Assembly: GCA_030431455.1 (NCBI GenBank)
Contig: JAUIJE010000014.1
Location: 124,001 to 188,000 of the forward strand
From: a bacterium
GTDB lineage: Bacteria > Myxococcota > UBA727 > JAUIJE01
Direction: 5' to 3'
Length of the DNA: 64,000 nt
Part shown: positions 6,977 to 15,101 of the stretch, one piece after another
Numbering within the stretch: position 1 is the stretch's first letter
Layout: every line of letters starts with the position of its first letter
Program-made: the position numbers and the translations under genes
The notes under the pieces: model-generated
Seen by the model: only the letters and a program-made list of their open reading frames with translations
Databases searched by the model: none
What the model was told of the DNA's origin: nothing

Positions 6977-9430
6977 TCAAAGAGAATTCACGTCGTAGAC
7001 CAGCACCCCGCTGGCCCCGCACAACAGCCAGAGCAGGTCGCCCTGGTGCGAGGCCTGGTGGCAGCTGTCGGCGTGGTCGAGACCCAACCGGGTGTCGCCG
7101 GTGAGGGGATCGATCAGGCGCACCGTGCCCGACGCGGCGACGAGGATGCTGTCGCCGGCCGGCTCCAGCGCGCTGGGGGTGAAGCCGATGTTGACCGCCC
7201 ACACCGGGGTGTTGAAGTCGCTCAGGGCCCGGGCCACCAAGGTGGTGCCATTGGCCACGCACGCGAGGTCAGGCCCGCAGCGCAGGATCTTCTGCGCCCC
7301 AATGTCCATGGAGTCGCGCAGCCCCCATTCGCCGGTGGCGGCGTCGGGTCCGTATACGTCGGTGCGGCCGGCGTAGGCCAGGTACACGCGGTCGTCGGTG
7401 ACCATCACCGACTTCGCCCCCAGGGGGATGGTGGTGTTGTCCCGGAACGCCTCGGTCAAGGTGCTGGGGTCGGACACGTCCCCCACCAACAGCTCGGCCT
7501 CGTCGTCCGAGGTCCACTCGGTGTAGTTCGCCACCAAGAAAGGCCCGGCATCAAAGTGGTCACTGAAGGGGACCACGCAGTCGAGCCGGCCGATGCCGCT
7601 GTCGGTCTCGAGGTTGAACACCTCGACGTAGAAGCTCGACTTCACCGCCAGCGCCCCGTTGCCGGTCAAGCGCATGCGGCCGTCCCATCCCCCGCCGCTG
7701 AACGGTGTGCCCGCCAGCAGGTCGAGGGAGGTGCCCGTGGTGGGGTAACGCGCCAGCCGGTACAGGTCATGGGACAGGAGCAGGTCGGCGCCGTCCATCA
7801 CCAGGCCGGCGACATCATCGCTGGTCAAGGTGGTGATCAAATCCGCGGCGTTGCCGGTGGGCGATGCCCCGTAGCCGGGCCCGCCCGCCACCCGCAATGT
7901 GCCTGCTTCGAGCCGAAGCTCGTGGGCCACCGGGTCGTCCGGGGTCACGACCCCGAGGTTGATCGCCACCCCGGGGATGCTCAGGTCAATGCGCTCGATG
8001 CTGCCGTACCCGAGATGAAGAATGCCCTCGACGACGACCGCGCTGGTGGGCGAGGTGGGCTGTACGCTGCCGATGTTGACCGGGGCCGACCCCGGGGCGG
8101 CGGTGTCGAGGTGCCACAAGATCTTGCCCGCCCCCACGATGTAGAGGTCGTCGCCGTCGAACGCCCCGGTCCGCGGGCCATCGACCACCGCCTCGTACAA
8201 CAATGTCATGGGAGCAACCGTGGCGTCGAACACCTCCACCAGGTCCGAGAACGTGTCGTACACCGCGGCCCGGGTGTGGTCTGCGTTGAGGACGTAGCCG
8301 TCGCCGCCGAGACTGACCGCGCTCTGCGCATCGGCGGTCTCGACGCGCACGTCGTAGTTGCCGCGGCCGATCACCCGGCCGTTGGCCAAGGTCGCGGCGG
8401 GGCTGCGCAGGGTGGTGAGCGGACCGAACCCCACCCGCGCGGGCGCGGCGGGGTCAGCGACATTGTATTCGTCGCTGGACCCGTCGGCGAACCCCACGCG
8501 CAGGGAACTCCCGCTTGCGTACAGCAACCGCACCCGCTCCCGGGTCACGGTGCGGGACAGCCGCGCGCCGTTGTCGTCCACGATGTCGAAACGCCACCCG
8601 TGGGCCACCGCGAAGTTTCCGTCTGACAGGGAGGCCATCCCGCCGTACGCGCCGAAGTAGGACCCCGCGGGCAGGGTGGGCACCGGCGGCGCCGCGCATT
8701 GGGTCAGGTCATCGAGGTCAACGACGTCGGTCGGGGCCGCGCAGGCGGCTTGGCCGTCGCAGTTGGTGCACCGTTCGCAGTCGTCCACCACCGCGCCGGG
8801 GGCGCAGTCCACGTCCTCCGCGCCACAACCACAGTCACATTGTCCATCGTCGAACTGGGCCGCGGCGCAGGTCCACCCCGCCGGGGGCGGCGTCTGGCAG
8901 GAGGCCACGTAGTCGGCGCAGCAGTCTCCCGCGGACACGCAGGCGGCGTCGCATTGGCAGGCGTTGCCCGCATTGAACACCCCGCAGCCAATCTCCGCGC
9001 AGGTGCTGGGGTCTCCGTCCCCATCCCCATCGCCGTCTCCGTCTCCGTCTCCGTCGCCGTCTCCATCGCCGTCTCCATCGCCGTCGCCGTCGCCGTCTCC
9101 ATCTCCGTCACCGTCGCCATCTCCATCTCCATCTCCATCTCCGTCGCCATCGCCGTCGCCATCCCCGTCACCGTCACCGTCACCGTCACCGTCTCCGTCT
9201 CCATCGCCATCTCCATCGCCGTCTCCGTCTCCGTCTCCGTCTCCGTCTCCGTCTCCGTCTCCGTCTCCGTCGCCATCGCCGTCTCCGTCTCCATCGCCGT
9301 CGCCGTCGCCGTCACCCCCGTCGGGCGCGCCCGCATCTTCATCGCCACCGCCGATGGTGACACGGCACCCCGCGCTCACCGTCGTCGAACCCAACAAAAC
9401 CAAAAAACAACAAAGACCCCAACGTGTCAT
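6977..9430 (-). CDS. Gly-Asp-tract lipoprotein with somatomedin-B-like module and beta-propeller-like C-terminus
   Basis: 817 aa from the ATG at 9430. The signal peptide ends in a lipobox-like SAGC (Cys22). Residues 39-140 are 51 uninterrupted Gly-Asp pairs. Next comes a compact Cys-rich module (CAEIGCGVFNAGNACQCDAAC...DCCADYVASC), which resembles somatomedin-B domains, then a second Cys cluster CDCGCG..DVDC...CERCTNC. The remaining ~600 residues carry repeated short strands (FAVAHGWRFDIVDD, LYIVGAGKILWHLDT, VYLAYAGRTDVYGPD) that look like beta-propeller blades. It is probably a surface lipoprotein; the acidic GD tract could act as a stalk and bind Ca2+. Function unknown. A second, unrelated-bodied lipoprotein with a GD tract is at 56818-58929. 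Confidence 0.8.
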   Translation of the reverse strand: MTRWGLCCFLVLLGSTTVSAGCRVTIGGGDEDAGAPDGGDGDGDGDGDGDGDGDGDGDGDGDGDGDGDGDGDGDGDGDGDGDGDGDGDGDGDGDGDGDGDGDGDGDGDGDGDGDGDGDGDGDGDGDGDGDGDGDGDGDGDPSTCAEIGCGVFNAGNACQCDAACVSAGDCCADYVASCQTPPPAGWTCAAAQFDDGQCDCGCGAEDVDCAPGAVVDDCERCTNCDGQAACAAPTDVVDLDDLTQCAAPPVPTLPAGSYFGAYGGMASLSDGNFAVAHGWRFDIVDDNGARLSRTVTRERVRLLYASGSSLRVGFADGSSDEYNVADPAAPARVGFGPLTTLRSPAATLANGRVIGRGNYDVRVETADAQSAVSLGGDGYVLNADHTRAAVYDTFSDLVEVFDATVAPMTLLYEAVVDGPRTGAFDGDDLYIVGAGKILWHLDTAAPGSAPVNIGSVQPTSPTSAVVVEGILHLGYGSIERIDLSIPGVAINLGVVTPDDPVAHELRLEAGTLRVAGGPGYGASPTGNAADLITTLTSDDVAGLVMDGADLLLSHDLYRLARYPTTGTSLDLLAGTPFSGGGWDGRMRLTGNGALAVKSSFYVEVFNLETDSGIGRLDCVVPFSDHFDAGPFLVANYTEWTSDDEAELLVGDVSDPSTLTEAFRDNTTIPLGAKSVMVTDDRVYLAYAGRTDVYGPDAATGEWGLRDSMDIGAQKILRCGPDLACVANGTTLVARALSDFNTPVWAVNIGFTPSALEPAGDSILVAASGTVRLIDPLTGDTRLGLDHADSCHQASHQGDLLWLLCGASGVLVYDVNSL
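9011..9316 (-). repeat. (Gly-Asp)51 coding hexanucleotide repeat
   Basis: 306 bp of GGN-GAY hexamers encode residues 39-140 of the lipoprotein. Third positions vary (GGA, GGC, GGG, GGT; GAC, GAT) while the protein stays perfectly GD, so the DNA repeat is degenerate but the amino-acid repeat is exact. Confidence 0.97.
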
Positions 9431-9730
9431 ACACACCTCCCGTGGGGCCTCAGACGAGGGGCGGCGCCAACGATTTTGCCCGCCGGGGGGCGAGGGTCGG
9501 CGGGCGCGGGCGCAGGGTCGGCGGCCCCGGGGGCGAGATCTCCGCGGCCACCGGCGCGCACAGGCTTCTGGGCCGCGGTGTGGCCGGCGACACGCCGGGG
9601 TTGAATATTCCCCGGCGTGACGGGACGCACAGAACATCGCAGATCACCGGGCGGTCGCTGTCCACAGTTGTGGCCCGGCGGTGCCGGCTGCCGTGGAAAG
9701 GCGGCCGCCACCGGGGGGCGGGCGGCGCCT
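9431..9730. promoter_or_regulatory. Intergenic 300 bp with a perfect 10-bp inverted repeat
   Basis: This lies between the stop of the 251-aa secreted protein and the start of the Gly-Asp lipoprotein, both on the minus strand. CACGCCGGGG (9591-9600) and CCCCGGCGTG (9610-9619) form perfect arms around the AT-rich TTGAATATT. There is no T-tract, so it may be a factor-assisted terminator for the upstream gene or an operator for the lipoprotein. Nothing else stands out in the gap. Confidence 0.5.
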
Positions 9731-10486
9731 TCAGCGCGACAGCGAGAAGCCAACCTCGGCTTCGCGGGCGGCGAAGAACTCGCCGCCTTGGGCGTAACCC
9801 TCATCCAAGGTCCCCGTTCGGATGTGCTCGACGTCCACCGCGCCGACCTCGACAAAGATGCCTTCCTCGGATGCGACCAGGGTCCCGGCGGGCACCACCA
9901 ATGTGCCGTCGCTCGACGCGGCCTCGAACACGTAGGGCTCTGAGCCGAAGGCGCTGCTCGCGACGGTGACCCGGACCAGGTCGTCGGCGTCGCCCGGCGT
10001 CCAGGAGAACACCATGTCGTCACCGGAAGCAGACACATTGCCTTCGGGGCCCACGAGGTCGAGCGGGGCGGGCACGGTCACGGTCGAGGCGGGCGCGCTG
10101 CTTCCGTACTCGGTCTGGTAGCTGACCTCACACACCGTCCCCGCCGGGAGCGCGGTCTCAAAAATCGCGTAGGCCCCATCAAACACCGCGCCCCACCCCG
10201 TGACCACGTCGCTGTCCTTCAAGGGAAGGGTCTCGTCGCCGCACGTCACCATGAACTCCTCGTCGTCTGAAGGCGTCCACGTGGTGCCCCGCTCTTCGTC
10301 GATGAACACCGCCTTGACCACGGTCGAGTCGTCGGCGTCGTCGACTTCGACCTTCAGGTATACGGGGTAGCGGTCGGCCAACGACAGCGGGTCGGACGCC
10401 GAGGCCACGCTGAGTGCGGACGTGGCACCGAGCAGACAGACGGACAAGACAGAACGAAATCGAACGGACATGAGCATTTGGGTCAT
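9731..10486 (-). CDS. Secreted protein, paralogue of the next upstream gene
   Basis: 251 aa. The ATG at 10486 is chosen because GAGGAG lies 7 nt upstream. A signal peptide (about residues 1-30, ending ALSVASA) precedes two beta-rich regions. ADRYPVYLKVEVDD, MVTCGDETLPL, GSSAPASTVTVPAP, SEPYVFEA and TLVVPAGTLVAS recur in equivalent form in the 275-aa protein encoded immediately upstream, so the two arose by duplication. There are two Cys, probably one disulphide. No family recognised; Ig-like folds are likely from the strand pattern. Only 37 bp separates the pair, and both probably answer to the TetR operators at 11387-11437. Confidence 0.75.
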   Translation of the reverse strand: MTQMLMSVRFRSVLSVCLLGATSALSVASASDPLSLADRYPVYLKVEVDDADDSTVVKAVFIDEERGTTWTPSDDEEFMVTCGDETLPLKDSDVVTGWGAVFDGAYAIFETALPAGTVCEVSYQTEYGSSAPASTVTVPAPLDLVGPEGNVSASGDDMVFSWTPGDADDLVRVTVASSAFGSEPYVFEAASSDGTLVVPAGTLVASEEGIFVEVGAVDVEHIRTGTLDEGYAQGGEFFAAREAEVGFSLSR

Positions 10487-10523
10487 GGGGTACTCCTCAG
10501 GGAAGGGCCGTGGACAGGCGAAA

Positions 10524-11351
10524 TCAGGGACGAAACTGGAACTCAGGGTCTTGGTGGCGGGCCACGGTGATGCTGCCGCCGTGGGCATAGCCATCGTCGA
10601 GCGTGGCCTCGGTGTGCAGAAGGTCGATGCGCGGCCAGGCGTTGGTGGAAAACAAGCTGAAGGAGTCGTCGATGGGCACGAGGGTGCCGGCGGGAATCAC
10701 CAGCTCACCTGCGGCCGCGTCGGCTTCAAACACATAGGGTTCGTCCTGCAGCTCGGCATCCTCGAGGGTGAAGCGCACGACATCGCCGGCCTCGCCCCCG
10801 GTCCAGGTGATGCGCAGGTCGTCGGTGTCAAGGAACACCGTGTCCTCCGGCATGGCGATCACCAGCGCCGCGGGCAGGGAAATTGGGGAGAGCGGTGCGC
10901 TGGAGCCGGCCTCGGCCTCGTACCGGAACACGCAGGACGTGCCCCCGGACAGCGCCCCCTCGAACTCAGCCCAGGCGCCGTCGGGGACCTCTTCGCCCCA
11001 GCTGATGATCGCCCCGCTGTGCCGCTCGAGGGGTGCGTGCTGGTCGCCGCAGGTGGCCTCGAAGACGTCGGCGGCGGGGGGCGCGCGCCGCCAGCCGTCG
11101 TCGTCGAAGAACCCGGAGACCCAGGTGAAGCCGACGTCGTCGTAGATGTCGACCCGCAACGTCACGGGGTACTGGTCGGCGAAAGAGCGGGGCGCCGGCT
11201 CGCCGGCGTCACCGGTGGGGCCGCCATCGGCGACGGCCTCTCCCTCGGCCCCCCCGCCGGCGGAGGCGGCGCTGAGGGTGGTGGCGACGAGGGCCAGCAA
11301 CAGCGAGATCGCGGGTCGGAACAGCCGAAGGGGGGCGGGGGGCAGGATCAT
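10524..11351 (-). CDS. Secreted protein, first gene of a TetR-linked pair
   Basis: 275 aa from the ATG at 11351, preceded by GAGGAAACC. The signal peptide (FRPAISLLLALVATTLSAASA) is followed by an acidic Gly/Ala linker and then a domain matching the downstream paralogue (FADQYPVTLRVDIYDD, EATCGDQHAPL, GSSAPLSPISLPA, DEPYVFEADA, ELVIPAGTLV). Function unknown. Two 21-bp palindromes lie between this start and the divergent TetR gene; the nearer one is 35 bp from the ATG, where a bound repressor would block transcription. Confidence 0.75.
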   Translation of the reverse strand: MILPPAPLRLFRPAISLLLALVATTLSAASAGGGAEGEAVADGGPTGDAGEPAPRSFADQYPVTLRVDIYDDVGFTWVSGFFDDDGWRRAPPAADVFEATCGDQHAPLERHSGAIISWGEEVPDGAWAEFEGALSGGTSCVFRYEAEAGSSAPLSPISLPAALVIAMPEDTVFLDTDDLRITWTGGEAGDVVRFTLEDAELQDEPYVFEADAAAGELVIPAGTLVPIDDSFSLFSTNAWPRIDLLHTEATLDDGYAHGGSITVARHQDPEFQFRP

Positions 11352-11386
11352 GGTTTCCTCACTGCGCGGCGATGAGGCCGGGGATC

Positions 11387-11437
11387 AAGGTGGACACTGT
11401 ACACCTTGATATCAGCAAGATGGACGTTGTCCACCTT
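11387..11437. promoter_or_regulatory. Two 21-bp palindromic operators of the adjacent TetR gene
   Basis: Site 1 (11387-11407) has arms AAGGTGgACA and TGTaCACCTT. Site 2 (11417-11437) has arms AAGATGGACG and TGTCCACCTT. The two sites match at 17 of 21 positions and are centred 30 bp apart, about three helical turns. They fill the gap between divergent starts at 11351 and 11459, as expected for a TetR regulator that controls itself and the secreted-protein pair. Confidence 0.75.
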
Positions 11438-11458
11438 GTGTGTGATGATGTCGGTCAC

Positions 11459-12052
11459 ATGCCGTATCCATCCCAGATCGATGCCGAAGCCATCGGCCAA
11501 GCCGGCTTGGCCCTGCTGGAAGAAGAAGGGTGGGGACAGTTCTCGTTGCGCCAGGTGGCGCGCCGGCTCGAGGTCGCGCCCAACGCGCTGTACCGGCACG
11601 TGGGCGACAAAGACGGCCTCGTCACCGAGGTCGGCGCGGCCGCGGCCCGGTTGATGTACGCGGCCATCGATCGCGCCACCGCGCGGCTCGACGGGTTGCC
11701 CCGGGTACAGGCCGCGGTGGGGGCGTACGTGGCGTTCGCCACCACCCGGCCCGACGCCTACCGGGTGTTCATGGAGGCGCTGCCCGCGCCGGGGGACGAG
11801 CGGGAGGCGCCTTGGGACCGGGTGTGGGAGCTGGTGCGCGACCAGGTGGAGGCGGTCATGCCGCTGTGCGCGGAGGCGGCTGCATTTGCATTGTGGGCGT
11901 TGGTGGCGGGACGCATCGCCCTCGCCAACGGCCCCGCCCAAGAGGTCGCCCCCACCGAAGGTCTCGAGGAGGCGGTGGGGGCGTTGTTGTCGGGGTTCGA
12001 CGCGATGGGCGAGGTCGCGTCACCGCTGTCCCCTTATTTTCCGCAACGGTGA
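11459..12052 (+). CDS. TetR-family transcriptional regulator
   Basis: 197 aa from the ATG at 11459; an upstream in-frame extension would run through the operators and is unlikely. The N-terminal HTH is typical (QFSLRQVARRLEVAPNALYRHVGDKDGLV, about residues 27-54, split by the recognition helix NALYRHV). The C-terminal helical domain is divergent and would bind an unknown ligand. It is divergent from two paralogous secreted-protein genes, with two matching palindromes in between, so local autoregulation and control of that pair is the simplest reading. Confidence 0.88.
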   Translation: MPYPSQIDAEAIGQAGLALLEEEGWGQFSLRQVARRLEVAPNALYRHVGDKDGLVTEVGAAAARLMYAAIDRATARLDGLPRVQAAVGAYVAFATTRPDAYRVFMEALPAPGDEREAPWDRVWELVRDQVEAVMPLCAEAAAFALWALVAGRIALANGPAQEVAPTEGLEEAVGALLSGFDAMGEVASPLSPYFPQR

Positions 12053-12083
12053 CCCGGTGTCGCGGCCCCGCCGGCCCGGGCCC

Positions 12084-12914
12084 TCAGCGGGACGGGTCGT
12101 CGGGGGCCGGCGGTTTGCCCAGGTGCAGCCCGAACCGATCCACGAAGCGCAGAATCCGGAACATGGGCTGCCCCCCTTCATCGGTGTCCGCGACCGCGGC
12201 AAAGAAAAACTCGTCGCAGTATTCGGTCTCGCACACGTAGCGTTGCCCTTGCAGCGATCGCAACAGTTCTTCGCTCTCGAGCACAAACGTCACCGGGATG
12301 CGGTTGGAGCTGCCCGCCCGCTCGGGCACCAACATCGCAAAGTAGAGCCCCTTGCGGGTGAAGGAGAAGCCGAGCAGGTCCCGCTTGAACACCGTGCGCA
12401 GGTGGGTCGCGGTGCGCTTCTCGCGTAGGGCGAGGTTGATCGCATCGAGGGTGAGCTCGTCGCCAAAGTCCTCGTCGAACCCCGCCCGGGCTTGGGACAC
12501 GCCCTTCACGAAGGCCTTGCGGTCGGGGAGAGGCGCCAGGTGCTCTTGGGGGACGTAGCCTTCCTCTTCCCCGGTGTGCACCGTGCCGTACAGCACCCGG
12601 GCGACGCCGTTTTTGGGTTGGCCCACGGTATCCACAATTTCGTTGCGAATGAACCCGTGGCCCCCCTCGCAATGACTTTGGGTCCGGGCCTGGGCCACCG
12701 TGGGGCAGGCGAACGCTTTTTCGTGAACCACGAACTGGTACCGAAACTGTTCCTTGACCTGCTCGGGGGCCTCGCCCTGGGTGAGGGCCTTGACCAACTC
12801 CAGCTCCTGTTGGCGCTCCTTGACCGCTTTTTGGGTCGAGCCCGGGCAGCCCGCGAGCGCGATGGCGCACAGGCCCGCGCCCCACGCGCCGCGCCAGCGT
12901 GGTCGGGCCCTCAT
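12084..12914 (-). CDS. Lipoprotein of unknown function in the recX operon
   Basis: 276 aa from the ATG at 12914, which overlaps the recX stop (ATGA). The signal peptide ends in a lipobox (GLCAIALAGC). A charged helical stretch (AVKERQQELELVKALTQGEAPEQVKEQF) leads to a possible SH3-like strand region (ARVLYGTVHTGEEEGYVPQEHLAPL) with Cys residues, and the C-terminal part contains YVCETEYCDEFFFAAV. I do not recognise a family. It is the last gene of a three-gene overlapping operon with recX and a zinc-ribbon membrane protein. Confidence 0.7.
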   Translation of the reverse strand: MRARPRWRGAWGAGLCAIALAGCPGSTQKAVKERQQELELVKALTQGEAPEQVKEQFRYQFVVHEKAFACPTVAQARTQSHCEGGHGFIRNEIVDTVGQPKNGVARVLYGTVHTGEEEGYVPQEHLAPLPDRKAFVKGVSQARAGFDEDFGDELTLDAINLALREKRTATHLRTVFKRDLLGFSFTRKGLYFAMLVPERAGSSNRIPVTFVLESEELLRSLQGQRYVCETEYCDEFFFAAVADTDEGGQPMFRILRFVDRFGLHLGKPPAPDDPSR

Positions 12915-13447
12915 GCCCACTCTCCGATGCGGTCCTCGGGGTCCGCGTCGATCACGCGGGCAGCGAGGCCGAACGAGAAACCGCGCCGGCAGAGCTTGGC
13001 CAGGTCTTTGCGCCGCTCGTCGGCGTCCAGCCTGCCCGCGTCGGGCTGGCCCGCGCCCGCGGGCGCGGTCCTGCGGTAGGGGCCGAGGCGGCGGCGGCGG
13101 GCGTAGCGGTGCGCGCTCAGCAGCTCGTCGTCGTCGGTGCGCACGGCGATGGCGGCATCGATGATCGGACCGGGCACGCCCTTCTGGCGCAGCTTTTGCC
13201 GCGCGGCGAACAGGGACTTGCCAGAGGAGACCGCGGACTGGACCACGCCCCGCGCATAGGCATTGTCATCGATGAGGCCGGCCCGCTTCATGGTGTCCAC
13301 CACCTCGGCGATGTGGGCCCGGTCGTCGTCCCCCACCGGGCCGAGGCGGCGCAGCTTGCGCAACAGGACCCGTTCGAGGTTTTTTTCTGACGACGCGAAG
13401 CGCTGCAGGTACCGCACCGCGGCTTGTTCGAGCGCGGCCGGGGTCAC
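12911..13447 (-). CDS. recX: RecX-family regulator of RecA
   Basis: 178 aa from a GTG at 13447 that overlaps the upstream stop (GTGA). Three-helix tandem repeats are visible: ALEQAAVRYLQRFASSEKNLERVLLRKL, then VVDTMKRAGLIDDNAYARGVVQSAVSSGKS, then RQKLRQKGVPGPIIDAAI. This is the RecX signature (RxLxxxxxS..xLxxxLxxKG; DDxxYAxxxV; LxxKGV). RecX limits RecA filament growth. The gene is not beside recA here but lies between a membrane protein and a lipoprotein gene. The Arg-rich stretch RRRRLGPYRRTAP is normal for the family. Confidence 0.85.
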   Translation of the reverse strand: MTPAALEQAAVRYLQRFASSEKNLERVLLRKLRRLGPVGDDDRAHIAEVVDTMKRAGLIDDNAYARGVVQSAVSSGKSLFAARQKLRQKGVPGPIIDAAIAVRTDDDELLSAHRYARRRRLGPYRRTAPAGAGQPDAGRLDADERRKDLAKLCRRGFSFGLAARVIDADPEDRIGEWA

Positions 13448-14340
13448 CGCGTCCGGTCCAGCACCAGCCGGGCGCCGGCCGCCCCGGTGACGCTGATGAA
13501 CCAGCCAAAGCCCACCAAGCTCACCACCGTGCTCACCAACAGCAAGAACGTGCCGAGGCTGTGCACCAATGCGGCCGCGACCGCGGACACCAAGAACAGC
13601 GGGTACAGCACCGAGAACATCCCGGTGACGATGAAAAAGCCTGCGAGCAGGCCGCCCAAAAGCGGCACCCAGCCTGCGCGGACAAGGCGCCGGGCCGCTT
13701 CGGCGGGGCCCAACCGGTGATGGGCCACCAACGCGCTGTAGGGGGCCACCACCGCGGGGGCGAGGGACAGCAATCCGGTGAACAGCACCGCGTAGAGCAC
13801 GCCGTTGCCGATGCTGAGACCGGCCACTCCCGCGACAAGAAACAGTGCATAGCCAAAGGTGCCGCAGAGGACGGCCCGGGCCGCGCTCCCCACCCAGTGG
13901 TCCTGGACTTTGCGGGGGAGCGGCGCGGCCAACAGCGAGGTCGCGACCAGCACGTGAATGGTCAAGAACAACCAGGCATAGCCGGGGAGGGTCTCGTCCA
14001 GCGACTCGCTGACGTCGGCCGCGGCGAACACGGGGCCGAGGCCGAAGACCAGGGACAGGGCGGTGAGCACCATCGTCGCCGGGAGCAGGCGCTTGACCAG
14101 CAGCGGCCACGACTGGCGCAGGGCGTCGAAATAGAACGCGGCGTACAGGTTGGCCCCCGCCTCCGCGGGGCCCTCGCCCCGGGCCGACCGGCACGCGTCG
14201 CACTCTTTGTGCTGGCGGGTCTTGGCGCAGGCGCGGCACAACGGGCCCGCGCAGTTGATGCAGAAATGGTCGCCGCGGTACTCGGCGTGACGAGAGCAGG
14301 CGCGGACCGCGACCCCGGCGCTGGCGGACGATTCAAGCAT
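13444..14340 (-). CDS. Polytopic membrane protein with N-terminal B-box-like zinc finger
   Basis: 298 aa from the ATG at 14340. Residues ~13-50 hold CSRH...HFCINCAGPLCRACAKTRQHKECDAC, a Cys/His pattern like a B-box or double zinc ribbon on the cytoplasmic side. About six TM segments follow (for example LLPATMVLTALSLVFGLGPVF, LTIHVLVATSLLAA and LGTFLLLVSTVVSLVGFGWF). Similar zinc-finger/membrane proteins are common in Myxococcota, but their role is unknown. First gene of the recX operon; the stop overlaps the recX GTG. Confidence 0.7.
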   Translation of the reverse strand: MLESSASAGVAVRACSRHAEYRGDHFCINCAGPLCRACAKTRQHKECDACRSARGEGPAEAGANLYAAFYFDALRQSWPLLVKRLLPATMVLTALSLVFGLGPVFAAADVSESLDETLPGYAWLFLTIHVLVATSLLAAPLPRKVQDHWVGSAARAVLCGTFGYALFLVAGVAGLSIGNGVLYAVLFTGLLSLAPAVVAPYSALVAHHRLGPAEAARRLVRAGWVPLLGGLLAGFFIVTGMFSVLYPLFLVSAVAAALVHSLGTFLLLVSTVVSLVGFGWFISVTGAAGARLVLDRTR

Positions 14341-14467
14341 GCGGTGAGCGTACCACAGCGGACGCGGTCGAACGTGAGGTGGGCCACGGGGCGCACAGAT
14401 GGCATGCTCCATCCAGCCGGTTGGGGTCCAGCACTGACATGGGGCGGCGACGCCCGAGGAGACGAGA

Positions 14468-15091
14468 ATGACCGGCACCTTGAAGAAGACCCGCGTGGCC
14501 CTGGCCGCTGTGACGTTCCTGTGCGCGGGCTGTCCCGGCGGCGACGTCAACACCGAAGCAGACGCCGAGCTGGCCTACGTGGGGTTCGATCCGATCTTGA
14601 GCCACATCATGGACCTGGGGTTCGCCGGCTTCAACGCCGCGGGCAGCGCGAACATCCCCACCCAGGAGGATGACGCGCCGGGTGACGGCACCATCGCGGT
14701 GGACGGACAGGTGGACCAGGGCAACTCAGACAACAAGGGCATGCGCCTGGACGTGGCCTTGGACGACTACTTCGACGGGCCGGTGGACAGCCCCGCCAAC
14801 GACGACGAGACCGCGTACGAAATTGTGTACAGCACCGCGGACGGCGCGCCCCTCGACTGTGACCTGCAGTTGAAGAACTTCCCCGACGGCACCCTCGAAG
14901 GCACCGTCAGCGGCACGGTGGTGATGACCGGCGACCTCACCGGCGACCTCGTGCTCGACCTGGCCATCGATGGCGAGACCGACCCCGACGCGGACGATGC
15001 CGAGAAGGTGACCCGCGCCGCCGGCACCACCCAGGTCACGGGCACGGCCACGTCGGACTATGGGGAGTACGCGGTCGACGTCGAGATCTGA
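14468..15091 (+). CDS. Acidic lipoprotein of unknown function
   Basis: 207 aa from the ATG at 14468 with GAGGAGACGAG upstream. The signal peptide ends in a lipobox (TFLCAGC, Cys near residue 22). The mature protein is strongly acidic with long runs of alternating residues (GTLEGTVSGTVVMTGDLTGDLVLDLAIDGETDPDADD), which suggests a beta-solenoid or beta-sandwich. One internal Cys is present. No family recognised. It is divergent from the membrane-protein/recX operon and convergent with mhpE, with 10 bp between stops. Confidence 0.65.
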   Translation: MTGTLKKTRVALAAVTFLCAGCPGGDVNTEADAELAYVGFDPILSHIMDLGFAGFNAAGSANIPTQEDDAPGDGTIAVDGQVDQGNSDNKGMRLDVALDDYFDGPVDSPANDDETAYEIVYSTADGAPLDCDLQLKNFPDGTLEGTVSGTVVMTGDLTGDLVLDLAIDGETDPDADDAEKVTRAAGTTQVTGTATSDYGEYAVDVEI

Positions 15092-15101
15092 TCGTCGGCG
15101 T

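Noticed and set aside
8964-9620. Ser-Pro repeat protein on the plus strand
   Set aside because: It is the complement of the Gly-Asp tract; the lipoprotein on the minus strand has a signal peptide and domains.
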